A stretch of DNA of 64,000 nt from Allodiplogaster sudhausi (GCA_945643635.1 CALZFC010000248.1:6907501-6971500), one strand, 5' to 3'; shown: positions 10,113 through 21,803, numbered from the stretch's first letter. A program made the numbers and translations. The notes: generated by a model from the sequence alone, not told the origin.

Positions 10113-10905
10113 CGGCCAGAATTGCATAAAGGAATTCCTGTTTTTCGCATAATTAGGGTAAAAAACAAGGAAACTTCAATGTTTCGTGACTTTGAAACGT
10201 GAAAAAATTACAGTTTATCAGCTCTTTTCAAAGAAACCACGTGATGAGAATTTAATTTTTTGATATGCAATAAAATAGGTTTATTTGCATGTTTCCCAGA
10301 AAACATAGTGATCTTTAATTTTGCAAATTTTCTGGGATTTTTGAGATTCCACGTAGGAAAGTACACGTATTTGCAGAGTTCGAGAGGAAAGATTGCCAGC
10401 ATTCTTCCTCCTCATCCTCGTGGAATGTGGTCGTCTTATATCCCTCCGCTTTTTGTTATCCCAATCCAAGCAATACATAATTACTTGGGTTGTTTACTTA
10501 GTGATTCCATGTGGAAGATTGATGAAAATTAATGGGTGAATTGGGCGAGTTTTTTTTTCGGAATATCAGTGCTGAACTTCTATGTGAGGGGATTTCTTCG
10601 CATTTTTCAAGGTACGATTTGCTTGTAAATTTACATTTATGAGATTCCACGTAGGAAAGTACACGTATTTGCAATGCATTTTGGGAATTCCAGTTTTTTG
10701 CTTAACTGTCTTGGCAACAAGGAAGTTCAATTTTCTGCATTTTTCCAGAAACCACTAGTGAATTTACATTTATGAGATTCCACGTAGGAAAGTTTGCAAA
10801 GTTCGAGAGAAAAGATTGCCAGAATTCTTCCTCTTCATAATCGTGGAATGTGGTCGTCTTATATCCATCTGCTTTTTGTAAACTCAATCCAAGAAATAAA
10901 TAGAG

Positions 10906-11824
10906 GGAGAATGAAAGGGGGAGGGAGTGGGGGAATGAAGGAAAAAGAGAATGAAAGGGGAACAGTGTGGGGGAGAATAAAAGGAGAACGGGGAGGGGGA
11001 GACCGAAAGGAGAGGGGGAGGGGAAAGTAACCTCAGTAGTAATAGCAGCTTCCGTAGATCCCTCGAGGAGAACAGGCGGAAGATAAATATTCACATTGTC
11101 CAAGGATTTTCTAGCGAACATTAGGAGCACTTTAAGCCGATTTTGAATTATTTTGAAATAAAATGCAAATTTTCAAAAAAAAGGCATATTTAAATTAATT
11201 TTCGAAATCATAATATGCACATACATATTTATTGCCATTATCAATGATTAAACTTTGATAAATTAATCATTGTCTGGATTGTTCGAACGAAAGTTCGTTG
11301 CTGGAGAAAACTAAAGACTTTCAAAATAGTCATCACGTAAGCTCCAGAAAGACCTCAAACTTCGAATGTTATTGGTTCTCCTGCCTCCGATACGAATGTT
11401 TTGCTCCATTTTCGAAAACTGCTTCATCTAAGATGCCTAGGAGACAAAATTATTTCCAAATTGTTGGAAATCATTTCGTTGTTTCTTTAAAACAAAACGA
11501 GCTGGCCTCTGCACGCGGGATGCATATATACAGTGGTAATTTACAGAAATATAGCCCAAAAGTGGTAAAAATAAAGAATTTTAATTTAAAAAAAAAGTGA
11601 AAAGTAAAAGTTTTTCAGTTCTTCTTCGTAGAAAAATGGAAAGTTCGTATTCCGTTAAACAAAAAACACTTTCATGTTCAAGTAGACAGGCAAAAAAGTA
11701 TCTCGGAAAATTGGAAAATCAATCCATAGTAGTTGAGCACCGATGTTCCGAATAAACGCTCCCAAGTTACACCATTAATTTTCAAGGTGAGAGAACTTCC
11801 AGGTTTAATCGTAAACAGCTCAAT
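10906..11824. other. Spacer between the palindrome arms
   Basis: It is a single-copy loop of the inverted duplication: AG-rich at 10905-11030, another first-exon-like stretch at 11030-11085 (AGTAACCTCAGTAGTAATAG, CCTCGAGGAGAACA), then AT-rich DNA. The part from about 11370 to 11765 has a diverged inverted relative at 18165-18545, upstream of pseudogene copy D. No gene is supported. Confidence 0.6.
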
Positions 11825-14223
11825 GAGTTATTTATTTCTTGGATTGAGTTTACAAAAAGCAGATGGATATAAGACGACCACATTCCACGATTATGAAGAG
11901 GAAGAATTCTGGCAATCTTTTCTCTCGAACTTTGCAAATACGTGTACTTTCCTACGTGGAATCTCATAAATGTAAATTCACTAGTGGTTTCTGGAAAAAT
12001 GCAGAAAATTGAACTTCCTTGTTGCCATGACAGTTAAGCAAAAAACTGGAATTCCCAAAATGCATTGCTGGCCATCATGCAAATAACTCGTGCGTATTAA
12101 GCCGATTTTATAATTTTAGAATAGAATGCTATATTTTCAACAACAGAACCATTCTATTTAAATTAACTTTTAAAACCATAATATGTACAAATTTATGCAC
12201 ATTAAACTCTGTCAAATTTAATCAAAATCTGGATTGTTCTTTTTCGTTCATAGCTAGAGATTACTTGATGAAGGCGTTCAAAATATTCATCACATGTGCT
12301 CAGGAGAGACGATCGAATGTTAATAATTCATCAGGACCTGATACGAAGCAGATTAAGCTTGTTTTGCATCATTTTTGGAATCTTCTTATCTAAGATAATT
12401 ATAGGGGTCAAACTTTGCCTTAAAAACAAAATATATTTCCCAAAAATGGTAAAATTACGCGATATTACAAAGTTAGTGGAAAATTGGACTTTTCAAGTAA
12501 AGATTGCAAGAAACGTAATTGTTGTATTAGATGTAAAATTCGTATTCTGCATACCAAAAAAAGCACTTGAAATCATTCAAGGGCAAGTATACAAGCAAAT
12601 GGTACCTTGAAAAATGGGAAGAAATCCCCTCACATAGAAGTTCAGCACTGATATTCCGAAAAAAAAACTCGCCCAATTTCACCCATTAATTTTCATTAAT
12701 CTTCCACATGGAATCACTAAGTAAACAACCCAAGTAATTATGTATTGCTTGGATTGGGATAACAAAAAGCGGAGGGATATAAGACGACCACATTCCACGA
12801 GGATGAAGAGGAAGAATGCTGGCAATCTTTCCTCTCGAACTCTGCAAATACGTGTACTTTCCTACGTGGAATCTCAAAAATCCCAGAAAATTTGCAAAAT
12901 TAAAGATCACCATGTTTTCTGGGAAACATGCAAATAAACCTATTTTATTGCATATCAAAAAATGCAAAAAATTAACAAAATTAAATTCTCATCACGTGGT
13001 TTCTTTGAAAAGAGCTGATAAACTGTAATTTTTTCACGTTTCAAAGTCACGAAACATTGAAGTTTCCTTGTTTTTTACCTTAATTATGCGAAAAACAGGA
13101 ATTCCTTTATGCAATTCTGGCCGTATAAAAGGGGCTGATTTGTCATTTCCTCATCATTCTTCCGTTTGTTCTCCTCAAGGGATCGACGGAAGCTGCTACT
13201 ACTAAGGTTACTTTCCCCTCCCCGTTCTCCTTCCATTCTCCCTCCCCACGTTCTCCGTTCATTCTCCCCCTCCCCCTTCTTCTTTCACTCTCCGCCACCC
13301 CTCTACAATTTCCAGTCGTCCCTTACCTTTTAACTTTCCCTCTCACTCTCTTCCTCCTCTGCAGCTTCCCATTGTCCATCAAGTCTTTCCCTCACATCCT
13401 TTTCTTCTTCACTCTTTCCTCTCCCTCCCTCTCTCTCTCATATCTGATCTTTCCCTCCCCGTTCTCCTTTCATTCTCTCCCCCCCCACTCCCCTCCCCCT
13501 TTCACTCTTCCCCCTCCCCCTTTCACTCTTCCCCCTCCCTGTCCACCTTACACTCTTCCCCCTCCCCGTTCTCCTTTCACTCTTCCCCTCCCCTCTTTTT
13601 TCACTCTTCCCCTTCCCCGTTCACCTTTCACTCTTCCCCCTCCCATTCTCCTATCACTCTTCCTCTCCCCTTTCTCCATTTCACTGTTCCCCTCACCCTC
13701 CCTTTTCACTTTTCCCTTTCCCATCCTAATATAGATATCACAATTCTAACTTTCCTCCCTATTGCAGAAATGACTCGCCTCTTCCCTCTTCTGCTCATCT
13801 CTCTTCCTCTCCTCCTTCTCCTTGGACTCTCTGACGCGGCTCCTGTAGCCGGGTTCTCCAATGCGACTCCCGTAACACTTTAATGACATTCGAAATTGCA
13901 CAAGAAAAAGAGCATTTTATTATGCGATAGAAGTGTTGAAAGTCGATGGGTTGAAGTAATTCACAAAAAAGTCCACTGGTTTTAAAAACGTGTCACATTC
14001 AGGGACCTCTCGGAAAATGTCTCAATGGTAAAGATCACGATAAGTGCTCTGCTGACGCTCCGTACTGTCATCTTCGGATCAAACTAACGGTGGACAAAGT
14101 GTACGACACGGAGGCCAAGCACGATAAAGACTTCGAAGGCTGCGGCAAGGGCTCTTCTGTTAGGGACGGATGCATTATGGACTCTAACAAAGATAACTGG
14201 TACATACATTTTGAATGCCTCCT

Positions 14224-14275
<52 letters not shown>

Positions 14276-14395
14276 TTCTTTCAGGTTCAGATGCTTCTGC
14301 GACAGTCGCTCGAAGACTAGCTGCACCACCGATCCTGACATAGCAGTGATCTTTTGTTTCAGACTGTTAATGTGTTATATCAATGTCTAAGATAA
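11825..14395. repeat. Right arm of large inverted duplication
   Basis: Inverted near-copy of 8840-10905. It contains the promoter and first exons of the plus-strand secreted paralogue. The segment 12070-12600 has no counterpart in the left arm. Confidence 0.9.
13124..13134 (+). promoter_or_regulatory. TATA box of the secreted paralogue
   Basis: TATAAAAGGGG, mirror of the receptor gene promoter. The two genes are divergent, with promoters about 3.0 kb apart. Confidence 0.75.
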
Positions 14396-16540
14396 ATCAG
14401 CCTAATATTCAGGAACGACTTCAGGCCGAGGCAGTGGCTCTGTATCAGAAAGCACACCCTACGACTCGTCCGCCCACAACGACGCCCGATCCGAATGTCT
14501 CTAATAAATGAATTTTTCAATATATTTAAGAAATATCAAAAAGTACATCAAAGTGAGTTTAAACTTATTTTTTTCCAGCATCGCTGCCAGAAGGACGGTG
14601 GTCCTCACGAGGCCTGCCCCAATTCCTCCTTCTGCCACACCAAGATCATCTACGACCCTGGCAGTTTCCAGTCTCTCAACCATGCTGGCCTCGGCTGCGT
14701 GGTCAAACTCCCCGACCAGATGCTAAACAGTACCTGCAGCAAAGTTTAAAATGCTCTTAAATGCAATTTTGTTTTATATTTCTAAATGAGAAATAAATAA
14801 GCAATGATTTAATTCAATTTCAGGCTGAGCCCTTCAACATCTCGAACCCGATTTTTGACTGTTTCTGCCCGAGTGAAGTCGGCCACGCCTGCAACGCTCT
14901 GGACGATGTTCATCTAAGCATCTTCAAAGACATTTTACTGATATGACAAATATATATAAAACTTGCTTTAGGCGATGAACTCGATTCGGAAGAAAAAGTG
15001 GGAGATCGAGGGAGGGAACATGCTGGCAGAAGTTATCAAGGAAGTTGTCAAGGAAGAGGCAGTCGAGATGTATAAGCTGTCACAAATTACGACACCCGAC
15101 CCGAACGTCATCTATTTTTAAAAATAATTTAGTGAAACATAGGATATTGTTAAAACTAATTTGTAATTCAGTTTTCGCTAACTATAAAGAATGTTTAGTT
15201 AGAAATATGTAGCATTTACACCCAACACGTAACTCCTAAAAAATGTAAAATAAAAATGGGGCAAAACAATTAATGAAAAACTGCTGTTCTTCTCGGTTCC
15301 AGCACTACTGCCTGAATGGCTCCTCTCCGGTTGTCTGTTCTGCTTCCTCGTTCTGCCACTCCAAGATCTTCTTCGACCCGGCCGGCCGCTACCAAAACAA
15401 TCACACTGGATTTGGTTGTGCTGTAAAGCTGCCAGAGGGAAGCCCAAAGAACGGATGTCGCAAGGTTGTGTTTATTATTGCATTATGTTTTAAAAACGAT
15501 TAAAAAAATTACTTGCAGCTGGAGCCTTTCCTCCTCTTCAAACCGGCGTTCGAGTGTTTTTGCCTAAGCGAGATTGGCCACGCATGCAACAACTTGGATG
15601 AGGTCAACTTGTAATCTGAAATGCTGCAGGATATCCTCTAGATATGCCAATACTCTATGAGGGAAGGGTTGTCTGTTTATTTCAGTTATAAAATTGTTTT
15701 AGGCGACGAATATAAAGCGGAAGGACATTTGGTATCGCAAAAGCCTCGAACTGCTAACTGAAGCTGAAGAGGCGCAGACTACGACTCCACCGCCCACAAC
15801 CACGGCCGATCCGAATGTTGATTTATTTCTTTAATGATATAAAAATCTTTCAAACATCTATTAATTCTAGCACCGCTGCCTGGAGGGCGCCGCTCTTCTC
15901 GTGGCCTGCAATGGTTCCTCCTTCTGCCACTCCAAGATCTTCTACAACCCGGAAACCCTCCAGCCTTCCAAGCGAATCGGCCAAGGCTGCGTGGAGAACC
16001 TCCCCGACGAGGCACTCAACAACAGCTGCCAAAAGGTGTTTAAATAACAACTTCCTAAGATAAATATAAAAAAACGCAATCACTTAAAAAGTTGTAGTAC
16101 TGTTTGTTTAATATTTATTTATATTTCATAACAGGTTGAACCTTTCGACATCTCGGATCCGGTCTTCGAGTGTTTCTGCCCGAGCGAAGTCCGCCACGCT
16201 TGCAACGCTCTGGACGAGGTAGAATCAAGCTTTGAAAACACTTTTACAGAAAAAAAAACAGAAAAGAAGTTTCTTGTTTTAGGAGATGAACTTGGACCGG
16301 AAGGCAAAGTGGGAGGGCAAGGGCGGGAAGATGCTGACAGAAGTTGTCAAGGAAGTGACCAAGGAAAAGGCAGTCGAACTGGCACTCGAGAACTGTAAGA
16401 AGGAACAAACTGCAGCCCCTCTGTGCACTACAGCCCCTCCGTCCATTACAACGGCCGATGAGAACGTCAGATCATATCCTTGTTTTTCAATACTTTTTCG
16501 ATACTAAAAATATGTACTATGGGTGCAAAATGCAAATAAA
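13124..16540 (+). CDS. Secreted protein with four 8-Cys modules
   Basis: Exons: UTR ending 13206; 13768-13871 (ATG at 13770), 14003-14199, 14285-14345, 14413-14496, 14579-14743, 14824-14907, 14972-15106, 15303-15464, 15519-15602, 15703-15816, 15871-16035, 16135-16218, 16283-16507 (TAA). Coding is 1662 nt, 553 residues. The signal peptide and first module match the receptor phosphatase almost exactly. Three further modules follow, each encoded by three exons with phase-0 borders: a five-Cys exon (HRC...FCHSK...GC...C), a three-Cys exon (EPFxIS..F.CFCxSEVGHACN) and a linker exon ending in a Thr/Pro stretch and DPN. There is no membrane span or phosphatase exon; after the last linker the frame runs through an unused donor-like site (AAC/GTCAGA) to a stop, then AATAAA. 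It is predicted to be extracellular. I do not recognise the module; a soluble antagonist or co-ligand role is inference. Confidence 0.8.
16535..16540 (+). terminator. Poly(A) signal of the secreted paralogue
   Basis: AATAAA 28 bases after the stop codon; it supports termination here rather than splicing to missing phosphatase exons. Confidence 0.6.
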
Positions 16541-17565
16541 GTCAAGTTAGTTGTATTAAAATATGAACATGTATGCAAAAATATGAAAATATGCATGATC
16601 ATGCAAATTTGGTAAATTTAGTTCAGGCTGCCCTATAGAGAACACATCATTAAATGGCTTAATTAACTACTTATTAAAACGAAGTTACAGTTTCTCTTTC
16701 TTTCGAATATGAAATGTTCAGACGACCTCCGGCTCTCACAACGCGCTCTTCCTCGGCTGCCCTCTCGGAAGGTTCCTCCTTCTCCTCCTCCTTCTGGCTG
16801 GACCCTCCTTCTCTCTTCCATTCTCTCCCACGCATTAGTCACCGCTTCCAAACAGTCCATAAATGTTTTGAGTTATGACATGACTTTTTGTTACATCAGC
16901 GAATCAGCGCAATTGGGAAGGAAAGTTGTCACCAAGGAAGGGTCAAAGTGAAAAGGAATGCTAATGTGCGAATTACTTTGTACATATTTTGAATGTATTA
17001 ACTTCGCAACGTAAACATTGTTTTAATTTTTCAGAGTTTATTCATTATGAATGCTTATAAATATGTATGTACATATCATGATTTTAAAACTTAAATCTAA
17101 ATATGATTTTTTTTGTTGAAAATATTGCATTTTATTCTTAAAATTATACAAAATCGGTTCGTCCATGGAAAATGTAATCATTTGTTTGCATAATGGACAA
17201 GGAAAGCATTTGGAAATTGCACTTCGTTTCGGACACTCGAGAATCCATGGACAATTATTAATTTTTTTGTATAACGTTTAATGATGGACATTTTTTCTTG
17301 AGAATAAATTATGTTAATACATTTTCAACCACTAATATAAAAATAGAGATTATTTCAATAGAGTAGAACGATTATGAAATAAGTGTGAAGAAGCTCGTCC
17401 GCACATTCATATCAATTCCGTTACATCTCCTCGTGATTTCCCATTTTAATGTTCATATTTCCAATACATTTTCTTTTTCATTTTACAATTCATCTTCCAC
17501 CCGCTACCCCCCCCCCCCTCTTTAACTACCCATTCCCCATGTACTTGACTTGATGCGCTTTTTAA
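16541..17565. other. Gap without supported gene
   Basis: AT-rich. A splice-like segment at 16730-16775 (TTCAG then ACGACC, donor GTTCCT) is too short to support. Near 17500 there is a run of C and sequence resembling the 3' flank of the phosphatase copies. Confidence 0.5.
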
Positions 17566-17569
17566 TGCA

Positions 17570-17935
17570 ATACAAAACACCAGGCACGATTAACTTCTCG
17601 GAGCTTTATTCCGAGAGGCCTCCTAGTCCGTCTTCTCTTCTCTTTCGGGTCCTCCAGCGGCCTTCTTCTTCGTCTCTCTCTTCCTTTGCGGACTCGACCC
17701 TGACAAATCTCGAATTCAGAGAATACAATATTTTTTGAAATTCAGTTGAGTCTACAAAATATATTTGTCGGCCCAATTAGTTTCATAGTATTTTATTTTT
17801 GTTTTTGAATACATTTAATTTTCATCGCAGGGCTTGGAGAACTCCTAGACGCTGAGCGAGTCCTTTCGAGTCGCGTCAGAGGCCTGCAAGTGGGCGCCGG
17901 CCACGATGAACAGGGCGAAGGCGACCTGCTGAAAA
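17570..17935 (-). pseudogene. Receptor-phosphatase 3' exons, copy D
   Basis: The penultimate-exon match at about 17825-17932 reads QVAFALFIVAGAHLQASDAT, then hits an in-frame TAG (17845-17847) where the intact gene has a sense codon. The tail-exon match at 17615-17715 is short and diverged. The stop makes it a pseudogene. Upstream (18165-18870) lies family 5' flanking sequence in the same order as at the other copies. Confidence 0.7.
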
Positions 17936-18159
17936 TTATATAATTAATTAATTATAACAGAAACCCAATAATTTGCTTGATGCAAGGAATCGAGAATCAC
18001 GACATTCATCACAGTAAGAAAAGATCAGAGATAAGAAAGAGTGTGTAGGAGAAAGGGAATGCTAGGGTAGGATGTTGAAGAGGAAGAAGAGAGGGAAAGG
18101 AAGAGGAAAAGAGAAAAGGGAAGGGACGATTGATAACTGAAGAGTGAACGGGGAAGGGA

Positions 18160-18880
18160 GATACGTATTCATTGGGGCGCTTATTCGGAACATATGTGCC
18201 CTCCCCTCCTTCTGAAGGGGTTGGGGAGATCTTACAATTTTTAAAATTACTTTTTTGCCTGTTTTTTTGTAAAGCGGAACATGAATTTTACGTCTATTAA
18301 AACAATTATGTTTTTTTTGTAAACTTTTATATGCACTCTCACTATTCTACAAATTTAAGTAATATCGCTTATTTTTACCATTTTGGCCAATATTTTGCCT
18401 CAAATTACCGCTGTAAATATGCATCCCGCATGAAAAAACAAACGTTGTTTTGTTGTTGTGAAATAACGAAAATGAGTTCGAACAACTTGGATGCAATTCT
18501 TGCCCCCCCTGCTTCGTATCGGGGCAGGAGAATCAATAACAATCGATTTGATGTTTTTTCTGGAGCTTATTTGATGAACATTTTCATTCGAATAATACAG
18601 ACATTGATAATAATTTATTTATTGGGAATGCTTGTCATTATTTTAAAACTTAAAGTGAAAAGGGAAGGGACGAGTGGGATATGAAGCGTGAAAGGAGAAG
18701 GAGTATAGGAGAGTGAAACGGAACCGGGAGGGAGAAGTCAAGTAATGTACTTTTTTGAGACTAATGTTCGTCAATCATTCATCCACTTCATCCTCATGGA
18801 ATGTGGTCGCCTTATATCGCTCTGTTTTTTTAACTCTCGCTCTGCCAAAGCAATAAAAATTCATTTATTATAAAACTCAC
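18160..18880. repeat. Diverged upstream segment of the phosphatase family
   Basis: It contains GCGCTTATTCGGAACAT and GTAAATATGCATCCCGC, inverted relatives of 11730-11765 and 11515-11560, and at 18795-18820 the GTGGAATGTGGTCG motif found upstream of the other copies. Confidence 0.6.
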
Positions 18881-19033
18881 TGATTGTGAGAACTCCGCAC
18901 AGCGGTGCTATCCTATAGGTGGGAGGGGGAAATTTGTTTCCAAATTTCAAAAAAATTTTACGCCAGTCTACTTGCTCTTGAAAGATTTCTAGCACTGCAT
19001 AGCGATCCCCTCTGCCCCTCCCCGTTGTAGGTA

Positions 19034-19593
19034 CAGTCCCGCTCAACATTGTTGGGTCCGGTATTAATAGTATTAATAGTATTAATATAAATAATACAAA
19101 CTCTAATAGCGCGCTGAATACGCATTTTCGTGCCATTTCGCGTAGGAGTTTACCTATTTCGACCATGGAGATTACGACTGTGAAGACCGTTTTCAAAAAT
19201 ATGCCGAAATGGCTGGGATCTCATAATATTGCATTTAAGTTGGCCGTGTTTGGGTTCCAAACGGGCTGGCTTCAACTCTTGGACTACAAAGTGCAAAATA
19301 AAGTGAAAATTTCAGAGCACTTCTTACCTTTTTTGAGTTTCTTGTTTTATTTCTTTTGAGTTTCTCATTTTGTTTATGTATAAATGACAGAAAAAAAAGC
19401 AAAAAATTTTTTTCGTGCTTGCAAAAATCTGTTCTCAAAAGGGTATCGAACCGAGACCCTGAGATTGCCGGTCAAAGACTTAGCAATACTCTACATACGA
19501 TACAGGCAGATCTGATTATACCTCTCTTTGGACAGCGTCGATTGCTCACAAAGGAAACGTCGTTTCTGAACACGTTCGGTCATACTTTAGTGG

Positions 19594-19631
<38 letters not shown>

Positions 19632-19883
19632 AGGAATGCGAGTGGACGAGAAAGAAGGAGAGAGGGAGAAAGTGAAAGAGAGACCGGTGGAGCGAGAAAT
19701 AGAGAGCGGGAGAGAGAGAAAGGGATAGAGAGAGGGCGAGAGAGCGAGGTGAAAGAAGGTGCAGGTGCTGTTAGCTGACAATGAGAAAAAATCGTTGATC
19801 TAACGACATACCGCAGCTTCAGCCTTGAAACGGTGACGCAGAGTAGATGTAGTCGACGCTGCACCTTCTTTCGCCTCTCTTTC

Positions 19884-19914
<31 letters not shown>

Positions 19915-20482
19915 GTTTTCCACTAAAGTAGGAAACAGAGAGTGCTCAGAATCGACGTTTCCTTTATGAGCAATCGACGCTGTCCAAAGAGAGGTATAAT
20001 CAGATCTGCCTGTATCGTATGTAGAGTATTGGCAAGTCTTTGACCGGCAATCTCAGAGTCTCGGTTCGATACCCCTTTGAGAACAGATTTTTGCAAGCAC
20101 AAAAAATTTTTTTTGCTTTTTTTTTTCGTCATTTATACATAAACAAAATGAGAAACTCAAAAGAAATAAAACAAGAAACTCAAAAAAGGTAAGAAGTGCT
20201 CTGAAATTTTCACTTTATTTTGCACTTTGTAGTCCAAGAGTTGAAGCCAGCCCGTTTGGAACCCAAACACTGCCAACTTAAATGCAATATTATGAGATCC
20301 CAGTGATTTCAGCATATTTTTGAAAACGGTCTTCACAGTTGTAATCTCCATGGTCGAAATAGGTAAACTCCTACGCGAAATGGCACGAAAATGCGTATTC
20401 AGCGCGCTATTAGAGTTTGTATTATTTATATTAATACTATTAATACTATTAATACCGGACCCAAAAATGTTGAGCGGGACTG
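19034..20482. mobile_element. Long foldback (TIR) element
   Basis: The ends are CAGTCCCGCTCAACAT (19034) and ATGTTGAGCGGGACTG (to 20482). Arms of about 550 bp are near-identical inverted copies; both would encode the same 64-residue frame starting MEITTVKTVF, so those frames are repeat artefacts. The arms flank a centre with (GA)n, then (CT)n. TAGGTA directly abuts both ends (19028-19033 and 20483-20488): either a 6-bp target-site duplication or a TA duplication with chance matches. No transposase is seen, so it is non-autonomous. Confidence 0.85.
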
Positions 20483-20489
20483 TAGGTAC

Positions 20490-21120
20490 TATGTATCTTG
20501 CTTACCTAGATAACAACATGTTTCAAACATGCTGCAAAATAGGCTTACCATTAATCCTCTTTGTATTGGGTGATACGATAAGGTTTAATTTCGGGTGTTT
20601 TTCACACATGACTAAATGTTATTTTTAACAAATTGGAAGTTTTAAGACCCATTGTTCAAAGTGAAAAAATGCTCATGTCAGAATTAAGAAGTTTTCTAAT
20701 TGTCCTTTTTTCGAATATTAGACTTTAGTACCGATTTGGATTTTTTTTGTATTTCATCACTTAATTACCATTAATGAAATTTCGTTAGAATGCTCCAGAC
20801 AATGATTTGCATAATACTATTTAAATGCGCATGGTCCACATGACAAAATTAGAACAGTCACAACCTAATTTATTCAATCCTGATTACATTTAAATGCACG
20901 CACGAATCGAAACACGAAATTTTCATCTTCACAATTTAAATTACATCGATATATATATATGGAAAAAATTACCAGTTGGTTGAATATTTATTGCCCATGT
21001 GATTTTTGCAAAAAAAACATTATCATTAAATGATGTTTATTTACTGATTTTGGTAAAGCAGTTCGTTGTCAGCATTCAAAGAGCAATCAAAACATTTCTT
21101 TACGCGAAGAGAAGGGACGA
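20490..21120. other. AT-rich intergenic stretch
   Basis: No coding exon found. The 3' UTR of the minus-strand gene at 21125-21803 must begin here. Confidence 0.5.
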
Positions 21121-21124
21121 GGAT

Positions 21125-21803
21125 TCAGTTTGCGGGGATAACGGTGACTTTGTTCGGAGCAGAAGCGAATTCCTTCGTGTGGGTGCGTGCTTCTCGCCCG
21201 GAACTGCTGCCATTCTTCTTCTTCTGCAACTTCTTCCACGCGAAGATCAGGGCTAAAAGTAGAGTTAATATCAATCTTGGATATACATATAAAAGCAATA
21301 ATAAGGAACAAAAAAAGACATTATATCGCGAAGATAGACTAACATCTCAGAAACATCAAGCATTATCTAAGTAATAACTGTTTTGGAGATTAACCACCGC
21401 AGATGACAACGAGAAGCGTAGCGAGAGCGAGGGTTGGCGACTGGATGAAAGACTGGCCAAAGGCCTGATTCTCGGTGGCGAAGGGCAAGTCGGCAGAACG
21501 CTCGTTTCTTGCACGGTAAGCCTGAACCTCCCTCTTCTGCCATTTCTGGTAGAATTCTGTGACGCTCTCCTCCTTCTCCGGCACGTCCGTCCATTCCTGA
21601 TAGAATTCGGTGACCGTCTCCTCGGCCTCCTTCCTCCTCTTCTCCTGGTCCTCCCGAAACTTCACCATCGCCTCATGGTATTCCCGCTCGTTGATGTAGT
21701 AATTGTTAAAGAATTTAATCACCCACATCCCGGGCGAGGGAATGTAGACCGGCACAGACGCAATCCAGTCCGAGACATCGCGCACGATGGAGTCGATTCC
21801 CAT
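21125..21803 (-). CDS. Small single-pass membrane protein, unknown
   Basis: Two exons, 21395-21803 (ATG at 21803, MGIDSIVRDVSDW) and 21125-21252 (stop TGA), joined in phase 1, give 178 residues. Features: a charged region at residues 48-100 with two similar motifs, VTEFYQEW and VTEFYQKW, about 20 residues apart; a hydrophobic segment near residues 120-143 formed across the splice junction (ALATLLVVICGGALIFAW); and a basic stop-transfer KKLQKKK, with a short tail ending VTVIPAN. There is no signal peptide, so a type III orientation is possible. A TATA box sits upstream, as in the phosphatase family. I do not recognise it and propose no function. Confidence 0.7.

Larger units (their letters stand above)
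8840..10905. repeat. Left arm of large inverted duplication
   Basis: This arm is near-identical in inverted orientation to 11825-14395, across promoter, first exons, introns (including the purine-rich intron 1 and an AT microsatellite) and upstream DNA. The right arm carries about 530 extra bases (12070-12600). Divergence starts abruptly near 8840, just past the fourth exon. Confidence 0.9.

Noticed and set aside
18331..18684. 117-residue plus-strand frame
   Set aside because: It lies in a segment duplicated (inverted) in the palindrome spacer, where the frame is not preserved.
19445..19520. tRNA gene
   Set aside because: A B-box-like sequence is present but acceptor and D stems cannot be paired and the T stem would need an 11-nt loop.
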